Source: Streptomyces sp. SCL15-4 (lineage in GTDB: Bacteria; Actinomycetota; Actinomycetes; Streptomycetales; Streptomycetaceae). From it: DNA of 64,000 nt. Shown here one piece after another: positions 42,288 to 48,796 of this stretch. The translations under genes and the position numbers were made by a program. Each line of letters starts with the position of its first letter. The first letter of the stretch is position 1. The stretch is from the NCBI RefSeq assembly GCF_033366695.1, contig NZ_JAOBTQ010000001.1, positions 4,898,001 through 4,962,000 on the forward strand, written 5' to 3'. The notes beneath the pieces are model-generated. The model was not told where the DNA came from, did not search any database, and saw nothing but the letters and a program-made list of their open reading frames with translations.

Positions 42288-42426
42288 GATGCCCAGCACA
42301 GCAGAAAAAGGCCGCGAAATCCTGTTCACGATCTTGTGCGCATGTTCACAGGAGGGTGACCGGCCGGCCGGTGCCGGGGACGGGCACTCCGGAGGCCCGC
42401 CCGTACGGGAGCCGTACCCTGGAGGC

Positions 42427-42603
42427 ATGAGCACCGCTCCCGAACCCGAGCCGCGCGCCCCGAAGCCCGCGCTGGTCTTCGACGACCCGCTGGACCAGCA
42501 GTCCTCGGACGACACCGACCGGGGGTGGGGCGAGCGCGGCGACGCCGACGGCGCCGCCGACCTCAAGCGCTTCCTCGACGAGAAGCCGCCCCACCACCTC
42601 TGA
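42427..42603 (+). CDS. Small conserved hypothetical protein
   Basis: The 58-residue acidic product has no membrane segment; the C-terminus reads DLKRFLDEKPPHHL. It lies alone between minus-strand genes. A GGAGG is very close to the ATG. Small conserved proteins like this are found in many Streptomyces. Function unknown. Confidence 0.55.
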   Translation: MSTAPEPEPRAPKPALVFDDPLDQQSSDDTDRGWGERGDADGAADLKRFLDEKPPHHL

Positions 42604-42676
42604 GCGGCCCACCACCGCTGACCGCCGTACCGCCTCTGAGCAGGCCGTCGGCTGTGAGCGGGCCGCGGGAGTGCCG

Positions 42677-43153
42677 CTAGCGCTCGTCGCGGCCCGAGCC
42701 GCGCTGGGCGACCAGGGCGTCGCGGATCTCCTTGAGCACCTCCAGCTCGCTCACCTCCACGATCTCCTTGGTGCCCTCGCGCGCCGCCTTCCGGTCCGCC
42801 TGCCGGGCCAGGTACTTCGACATGGGCAGGACCATCAGGAAGTACACCACCGCCGCGGTGATCACGAAGGTGAGCGTGGCGCCCAGGACCGAGCCCCACA
42901 GGATCGGCACACCGCTGTGGACCGTGCCGTCGGGGCCCACCTTGCACGGTGCCTTCAGACACGAGCTGTAGTGGTCGAGGTTCTGCGTGCCGATCGCTCC
43001 GACCAGCGGATTGATGACTCCCTTCACCACCGAGTTGACGATGTTGGTGAAGGCCGCGCCGATGACCACGGCGACTGCCAGATCGACGACGTTGCCGCGC
43101 ATCAGGAAGGCCTTGAAGCCCTGCCAGACGCTCGGTTCCTTCTTCGCGCTCAC
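42677..43153 (-). CDS. mscL: Large-conductance mechanosensitive channel
   Basis: The 158-residue channel protects cells against osmotic downshock. The first helix reads FLMRGNVVDLAVAVVIGAAF, as usual in MscL, and the second is ATLTFVITAAVVYFLMVLP. The loop between them is long and includes two cysteines (SSCLKAPC) and a Gly/Asp stretch. A coiled C-terminus follows. The GTG start at 43153 has GAGGAGAG at longer-than-usual spacing. A perfect palindrome lies about 90 bp upstream. Confidence 0.93.
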   Translation of the reverse strand: MSAKKEPSVWQGFKAFLMRGNVVDLAVAVVIGAAFTNIVNSVVKGVINPLVGAIGTQNLDHYSSCLKAPCKVGPDGTVHSGVPILWGSVLGATLTFVITAAVVYFLMVLPMSKYLARQADRKAAREGTKEIVEVSELEVLKEIRDALVAQRGSGRDER

Positions 43154-43237
43154 CTCGGGGACTCTCCTCGTGTGCACAGGGTGTGGAACGAAACGCTCCG
43201 CAACCTACGGCAGGGTGCGGCCCCGGTGTCCACTCCG

Positions 43238-43255
43238 GTAGCTCGAACGAGCTAC
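43238..43255. promoter_or_regulatory. Perfect 18-bp palindrome upstream of mscL
   Basis: GTAGCTCG-AA-CGAGCTAC lies 86-103 bp before the mscL start, in the gap after the SAF gene. A possible promoter of mscL (TAGGTT on the minus strand at 43202-43207) lies between it and the start. It is a candidate regulator site, not a good terminator. Confidence 0.5.
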
Positions 43256-43291
43256 TTGACAGCAAGACGCCGACCGGTCGTACGAGCTGGT

Positions 43292-43936
43292 TCAGCACAG
43301 CGTCACCGCCAGCCGCGCGGTGGCGCTCGCGCCGACCAGCCGGGCGGCCGTGGCCCGGGGCACCGACAGCACGACCAGCGCCCCGCTCTCGGCGGTGCCG
43401 GCCGGTGGCTCCGGCACCGCCGTCACCCTGACACCGCGGGCGAGTACCCGGGCGCCGCCCGCGGACGCGTCCTGCGCCGCGATGACGTCGACGCGGTCGC
43501 CGGGCCGGAGCAGCCGCACCGTGGCGGCGTCGGCGATCCGCACCGGTGCCGTCACCAGCTCGGCCGCCGGGTGCGGCCGCAGGGGACCGGCGACCGGGTG
43601 TCCGCGGGGGTGCTGCGGGCCGTGCGGCTCCGGACCGGTGCCCGGGCCCGCGGCCACCAGTGCCGCCGCGGTCACCGCGAGGCCGGCGGCCAGGGCCGGC
43701 CTGCGGTGCCGCACCAGCCGGTGCGGCCGGTACCGCCCGCCGCGCACCCGCACCGGGTCGAAGGACGGGACCTCACAGGTCGCCGGGACGTCCGTGCCCA
43801 GCGGACGCGGTGGCCGGAACGGAGGCGGGAAGGAAGAGCGGGCGGCCGGGCTCGGCTGAGGGGGCAGCGGACGCGGCGGATGAGGATGGGGGGACGGGGT
43901 CGGGGAGGGCGAAGGCGCGGGGAGGGGGGAGGGCAT
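43292..43936 (-). CDS. SAF-domain protein, CpaB/RcpC-like
   Basis: The 214-residue product has a Pro-rich cytoplasmic start (about 1-75), a basic stretch, a hydrophobic helix (about 82-98) and a SAF domain (about 120-210; VRLLRPGDRVDVIAAQD, then VVLSVPRATAARLVGA). Such proteins are periplasm-facing pilus assembly factors. No other pilus genes are nearby, so its role is unknown. ATG 43936 is chosen; the ribosome site is weak. Confidence 0.7.
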   Translation of the reverse strand: MPSPLPAPSPSPTPSPHPHPPRPLPPQPSPAARSSFPPPFRPPRPLGTDVPATCEVPSFDPVRVRGGRYRPHRLVRHRRPALAAGLAVTAAALVAAGPGTGPEPHGPQHPRGHPVAGPLRPHPAAELVTAPVRIADAATVRLLRPGDRVDVIAAQDASAGGARVLARGVRVTAVPEPPAGTAESGALVVLSVPRATAARLVGASATARLAVTLC

Positions 43937-44149
43937 GGGAGCACCGCCTGCGACGAGGGATTCCGGCTTGCGATGCCACGATGACGGCTTCCGCCGGATC
44001 CCGCCGGGCCCGGTGGACGACGGACGGCTTGTGGACAACTCGCCCACCCGAACGAGAGATTCCGCCTCCCCCGCAACCGATCCCGCCCTGCCGGCCCGGC
44101 CGTAAGCCGCTCGCTGCCGTAACCCGCCCGCTCGCTGCCGCACCCGCCG

Positions 44150-44983
44150 CTACGGCAACGCGAACCCCGGGTCCATCCCGCCGAGGGCGTTCGCGCACAG
44201 GCAGTCCCGGGCGCCGGGCTCCGGGAGGGCCGCCACCGCGTCGAACAGGACGCCGCGCAGCCGGTCGACGTTGGCGGAGAAGACCCGCAGGACCTCCTCG
44301 TGGGAGACGCCCTCGCCGGTCTCGGCGCCCGCGTCGAGGTCGGTGACCAGGGTCAGCGAGGTGTAGCACAGCTGAAGTTCCCGGGCGAGAGCCGCCTCGG
44401 GATGGCCGGTCATGCCCACCACCGACCAGCCCTGGGCCTGGTGCCACACCGACTCTGCGCGGGTGGAGAAACGCGGCCCCTCGACCACGACCAGCGTGCC
44501 GCCGTCCACCGGTTCCCAATCCCGGCCCCGGGCGGCCTTCAGCGCGGCGGCCCGGCCGGTGGGGCAGTAGGGGTCGGCCATGGACACGTGGACGACGTTC
44601 GGCACGGTCCCGTCGGGCAGCGGCAGCCCGTCGAAGTAGGTCTGCGCCCGGGACTTCGTACGGTCCACGAACTGGTCCGGGACCAGCAGGGTGCCCGGGC
44701 CGTACTCGGGGCGCAGGCCGCCCACCGCGCACGGGCCGAGGACCTGGCGGACGCCGACCGAGCGCAGCGCCCAGAGGTTGGCGCGGTAGTTGATGCGGTG
44801 CGGCGGCAGATGGTGGCCGCGGCCGTGGCGGGGCAGGAAGGCGACCCGCCGGCCGGCGACCTCGCCGAGGAAGAGGGAGTCGCTGGGCGCTCCGTAGGGG
44901 GTGTCCACCCGGACCTCGGTCACGTCGTCCAGGAAGGAGTAGAACCCCGAGCCGCCGATTACGCCGATCTCTGCGTTCGCCAT
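44150..44983 (-). CDS. mtnP: S-methyl-5'-thioadenosine phosphorylase
   Basis: The 277-residue enzyme recycles methylthioadenosine, a polyamine and SAM by-product, giving adenine and methylthioribose 1-phosphate. Family features are IGVIGGSGFYSFL at the start (phosphate loop), RHGRGHHLPPHRINYRAN and a late MTGHPEAALARELQLCY. The base-contact region reads TDLDAG; the Asp pair favours an adenine-type substrate, but a hypoxanthine-type (MTIP) enzyme cannot be ruled out. ATG 44983 is used. Confidence 0.88.
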   Translation of the reverse strand: MANAEIGVIGGSGFYSFLDDVTEVRVDTPYGAPSDSLFLGEVAGRRVAFLPRHGRGHHLPPHRINYRANLWALRSVGVRQVLGPCAVGGLRPEYGPGTLLVPDQFVDRTKSRAQTYFDGLPLPDGTVPNVVHVSMADPYCPTGRAAALKAARGRDWEPVDGGTLVVVEGPRFSTRAESVWHQAQGWSVVGMTGHPEAALARELQLCYTSLTLVTDLDAGAETGEGVSHEEVLRVFSANVDRLRGVLFDAVAALPEPGARDCLCANALGGMDPGFALP

Positions 44984-45134
44984 GACCAGCACACTAGCGG
45001 GCCGGGAAACCGAGAGGGAGCCGGTGCCGAAGCGCCCGGCCGGCGCGCGGACACCACGGCCGGAACGGTTCCGGGACGCCGAAGACCCCGCCGTCGGCCG
45101 ACGGCAGGGTCACGGTGGAGAGGCCCGAGAGGTC

Positions 45135-45422
45135 TCAGGCGGCGGAGCTGCTGCTGGTGGAGCTGGACGAGGACGACGACGTCGAGGAGGACGAGGACGT
45201 CTTCGAGTCGGACGACTTCGACGCCGGCGTGCTGCTCGACGTGGAGCCGCGGGAGTCGTTGCGGTAGAACCCGGAGCCCTTGAAGACGATGCCGACCGCG
45301 GAGAACACCTTCTTCAGGCGCCCGTTGCAGTTGGGGCACTCGGTCAGGGCGTCGTCGGTGAACTTCTGCACCGCCTCGAGGCCCTCGCCGCACTCGGTGC
45401 ACTGGTACTGGTAGGTCGGCAC
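45135..45422 (-). CDS. FmdB-family zinc ribbon protein
   Basis: The 95-residue product starts with the zinc ribbon MPTYQYQCTECGEGLEAV and a second CPNC at about residue 29. After the folded 45 residues comes a Ser/Thr/Lys-rich low-complexity tail. The GTG follows AGGAGGAA. The function of this family is unknown. A CIRCE-like element overlaps its 5' leader, which suggests heat-shock control through HrcA. Confidence 0.85.
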   Translation of the reverse strand: MPTYQYQCTECGEGLEAVQKFTDDALTECPNCNGRLKKVFSAVGIVFKGSGFYRNDSRGSTSSSTPASKSSDSKTSSSSSTSSSSSSSTSSSSAA

Positions 45423-45432
45423 TGTCTTCCTC

Positions 45433-45459
45433 CTGGCACTCTCACTCAATGAGTGCTAA
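45433..45459 (-). promoter_or_regulatory. CIRCE-like HrcA operator before fmdB
   Basis: On the minus strand the sequence reads TTAGCACTC, 9 nt, then GAGTGCCAG. The CIRCE consensus is TTAGCACTC-N9-GAGTGCTAA: the first half matches 9 of 9 and the second 7 of 9, with exact spacing. It lies directly before the fmdB ribosome site, as in groE operons. Confidence 0.7.
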
Positions 45460-45489
45460 CGACGGTCCATAGTGACGCATTCCCGGGGA

Positions 45490-46785
45490 TCAGTCCACCG
45501 TTACCGGCGCGCGGTGACCGACGCCACGTGCGACGGTGCGGTTCTGCGGGGACGGCACCAGCCGCGAACGCAGGACCGCGAGGGTGACCAGCGCGAGCAC
45601 GGTGCCGCCCATCGGCACCAGGAATCCGGCGCCGTCCCACAGCCGGTCTTCCAGCTGGCCCGCGACCGTGACGGCGGCGGCCTGACCGAGCGCGACCGCG
45701 CCGGTCAGCCAGGTGAAGGCCTCGGTGCGGGCGCCGGCCGGGACCAGGCCGTCGACCAGGGTGTAGCCGGTGATCAGGGACGGGGCGATGCACATGCCGA
45801 CCAGCAGGCCGAGCGCGGCGAGCAGCACCACGGAGTGCGCCGTCCACAGGGCGGACGCCGCCACGGCGAGCGCCGTGTAACCGATCAGCAGCCGCTTGTG
45901 GGGCGCGGCCTTCCAGGCGATGGCGCCGCAGACGATGCCGGACAGCATGTTCCCGGCGGCGAAGACGCCGTACAGGACGCCGTTCATGCCGGGTTCGCCG
46001 ATCGACTCCGTGTAGGCCGCGAGCGAGACCTGCATGCCGCCGAAGACCGACCCGATGCCCAGGAAGGTGGCGATCAGCACGCGTACGCCCGGCACGCGCA
46101 GGGCCGAGGCGTGTACCACGCGTGCGTGGCCCTTCGCGGCCACCGACGGCTGGGTGCTCTTCCGGGCGGCGAAGAGGAGACCGCCGACGAGGGTCAGGGC
46201 GCCTTCGGTGACCAGGCCGGCGGCCGGTGTCACGGCGGTGCACAGCGCGGTCGCCAGCAGGGGCCCGAAGACGAACGTCAGCTCGTCCGTGACCGACTCG
46301 AAGGCCGCCGCGGTGGTCATCAGGGGCGAGCCCTGGAGCTTGACCCCCCAGCGCGCCCGCACCATCGGGCCGACCTGCGGCACCGAGGCGCCGGTCGGGA
46401 CGGCCGCGAGGAACAGCGCCCACAGCGGGGCGTGCGCCAGCGCGAGGGCGGTCAGGGACAGGCCGGCGGCGGTGTGCACCAGCACGCCGGGGATCAGGAC
46501 CGCCCGCTGGCCGTAGCGGTCGGCCAGGCGGCCGCTGTAGGGCGCGAACAGCGCCATGGAGACGCCGGTGGCCGCGGCGGCGGCGCCCGCGGCGCCGTAC
46601 GAGCCGGTGGTGTGCTGGACGAGCAGCACGATGGAGATGGTGAGCATCGCGAACGGCTGGCGCGCCGCGAAGCCGGGGAGCAGGAACGTCCAGGCGCCGC
46701 GGGTGCGCAGCAGCTGTCCGTATCCGGGGCGGGAGGACGCCGGCGAGGTCTTCTCCGGTTCGGTGGTGGTGACCGTGGATCCCAC
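45490..46785 (-). CDS. MFS transporter (12-helix)
   Basis: The 431-residue protein has about 12 hydrophobic helices and a motif A-like loop (SGRLADRYGQRAVLIPG). The substrate is unknown; the general build resembles drug or sugar efflux carriers. It starts at GTG 46785 with only a weak AAAGG ahead. It is upstream of fmdB in the same direction; a 67-nt gap with the CIRCE-like site separates them. Confidence 0.8.
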   Translation of the reverse strand: MGSTVTTTEPEKTSPASSRPGYGQLLRTRGAWTFLLPGFAARQPFAMLTISIVLLVQHTTGSYGAAGAAAAATGVSMALFAPYSGRLADRYGQRAVLIPGVLVHTAAGLSLTALALAHAPLWALFLAAVPTGASVPQVGPMVRARWGVKLQGSPLMTTAAAFESVTDELTFVFGPLLATALCTAVTPAAGLVTEGALTLVGGLLFAARKSTQPSVAAKGHARVVHASALRVPGVRVLIATFLGIGSVFGGMQVSLAAYTESIGEPGMNGVLYGVFAAGNMLSGIVCGAIAWKAAPHKRLLIGYTALAVAASALWTAHSVVLLAALGLLVGMCIAPSLITGYTLVDGLVPAGARTEAFTWLTGAVALGQAAAVTVAGQLEDRLWDGAGFLVPMGGTVLALVTLAVLRSRLVPSPQNRTVARGVGHRAPVTVD

Positions 46786-47063
46786 GGCCCGTGCCTTTCT
46801 GCCGCCTGGTAGCGCGCGGGCCCCGTGCGGGCCGGGCGCCGAGAGCTGTCCTCTTGCGCGGACTGCGGTAGATGCCGGCGCCCACTGCGGGTGGGGGCGA
46901 CCCGGCCGCCATACGGTCGCGCCAGCTCTGCGTCAGGCAGAGTTGGTTCGATCAGGGTGCGCCCCAATCGTACAGGGATCACCGCTCGCGCGGCTGTGAA
47001 AACAAGCACGATCCGGGCGGCCACCTGGTAATTCACGGGGTATGAGCGCCGGGAGGCCCGCTC

Positions 47064-48560
47064 TCAGCGCGAGCTGTCCGTCCCCAGCCAGCCCGCCAGC
47101 TTGCCGCCGTGGGCGACCGCGCGCAGCCGCCGTTCCGCCGCGTCGCGGACCGGGTCGGTCGCCACGACCAGCAGTTCGTCGCCGCGCCGCAGCACCGTCG
47201 TGGGCAGCGGCACAAACGATTCTCCTTCGCGGACGACCAGGGTGACGGCCGCACCGGGCGGCAGCCGCAGCTCGCTGACCTCCACACCGTGCATCCGCGA
47301 GCCCTTGGGGACGGTGACGGACAGCAGGTGGCCGCGCAGCCGCTCCAGGGGCGCCGACTCGATGCCGAGGTCCGACGCCTCGCCCTGCTCGCCCAGCCGC
47401 AGCAGCCGGGCCAGCCACGGCAGGGTCGGCCCCTGCACCAGGGTGTAGACGACGACGAGGACGAAGACGATGTTGAAGATGCGGCGGCTGGCGTCCACGC
47501 CGTTCACCATGGGGATGGTGGCCAGGATGATCGGCACGGCGCCGCGCAGCCCCGCCCACGACATCAGGGCCTGCTCCCGCCACGGCACCCGGAACGGCGC
47601 CAGGCTGCCCACCACGCTCAGCGGCCGGGCGACCATGGTCAGGACGAGCCCGATGATCACGGCGGGCCAGATGTCGTCGCCCAGGTCGTGCGGGGTGACC
47701 AGCAGGCCGAGGACGACGAACATGCCGATCTGGGCGATCCAGCCGAGTCCCTCGGCGAAGCCGCGGGTGGCGGGCCAGTGCGGCAGGCGGGCGTTGCCGA
47801 GCGTCATCGCGGCCAGGTAGACGGCGAGGAAGCCGCTGCCGTGGCCCAGGGCGCCGGCGGCGTAGGCGGTGACGGCGATCGCGAGCACGGCGATCGGGTA
47901 GAGGCCGGACGCCGGAAGCGCCACGTGCCTGAGGCCCCAGGAGCCGAACCAGCCGACGGCGACGCCTATGGCGGCGCCGATGGCCAGCTCCAGGACGATC
48001 TCGCCGAGCAGCAGGTACCAGTGCTCGACCGGGCCGGCCGTGGAGAAGGCGACGACCAGGATGACCACCGGGGCGTCGTTGAAGCCGGACTCCGCCTCCA
48101 GCGTGGCCGTCACGCGCGCGGGCAGCGGGATCCTGCGCAGCACCGAGAAGACCGCCGCCGCGTCCGTCGAGGACACCACCGCGCCGATGATGAGCGCCTG
48201 CCGCCACTCCAGCCCCACCAGGTAGTGCGCGCCCGCCGCGGTGACGCCGACGCTGATCGCGACCCCGGCCGTGGCCAGCACGGACGCGGACGACAGGACC
48301 GGCCGGATCTCCTTCCACTTCGTGCCGAGGCCGCCCTCGGCCAGGATCACGACGAGGGCCGCGTATCCCATGACCTGGGTCACTTCGGCGCTGTCGAAGT
48401 GGATGTGGCCGATGCCGTCCTGGCCCATGAGGACGCCGATGCCGAGGTAGACGAGCAGGCTCGGGAGCCCGCTGCGGGAGGAGACCCGGACGGCCGCGAC
48501 GGCGACGAGCAGGACGACGGAGCAGATGAGCAGGAGCTGGTTGAGGTGGTGAACAGTCAG
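47064..48560 (-). CDS. Potassium/proton antiporter, CPA family with RCK_C domain
   Basis: The 498-residue product has about 12 helices with a conserved ESGFNDAPVVILV (ND pair) and a C-terminal RCK_C regulatory domain (about 385-470; LSVTVPKGSRMHGVEVSELRLP). The only in-frame ATG near the start (48428) would delete the first helix. CTG 48560 is preferred because AGGAGG lies 8 nt before it and the residues up to 44 (HHLNQLLLICSVVLL) form a proper first helix. A CTG start is rare. Confidence 0.85.
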   Translation of the reverse strand: MTVHHLNQLLLICSVVLLVAVAAVRVSSRSGLPSLLVYLGIGVLMGQDGIGHIHFDSAEVTQVMGYAALVVILAEGGLGTKWKEIRPVLSSASVLATAGVAISVGVTAAGAHYLVGLEWRQALIIGAVVSSTDAAAVFSVLRRIPLPARVTATLEAESGFNDAPVVILVVAFSTAGPVEHWYLLLGEIVLELAIGAAIGVAVGWFGSWGLRHVALPASGLYPIAVLAIAVTAYAAGALGHGSGFLAVYLAAMTLGNARLPHWPATRGFAEGLGWIAQIGMFVVLGLLVTPHDLGDDIWPAVIIGLVLTMVARPLSVVGSLAPFRVPWREQALMSWAGLRGAVPIILATIPMVNGVDASRRIFNIVFVLVVVYTLVQGPTLPWLARLLRLGEQGEASDLGIESAPLERLRGHLLSVTVPKGSRMHGVEVSELRLPPGAAVTLVVREGESFVPLPTTVLRRGDELLVVATDPVRDAAERRLRAVAHGGKLAGWLGTDSSR

Positions 48561-48796
48561 CGGGCGTTCCTCCTCGGAGCGGGGCCGGGGGCCGGTCCGG
48601 AGACCTCCGGTTACTTCGTTACCTTACCTAACTCTTGACGCTTTCTTGACGATCGGCAGGGCAAGATCGAACGCTCGTACGCGCTGGTTCCCGACTCCGC
48701 GTCAAGCGGGACGAGGCCCTGCGCCTATGGTTGCTCCAGCGCTCATTCAAAGTCACAGCCCGACCTGCCGCTCGCGTTAGGACAGCAAGGACAGCG

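Noticed and set aside
42340..42360. Possible SOS box upstream of the LtrA gene (GTTC and similar)
   Set aside because: Does not match the GAAC-N4-GTTC pattern and the gene is not a repair gene.
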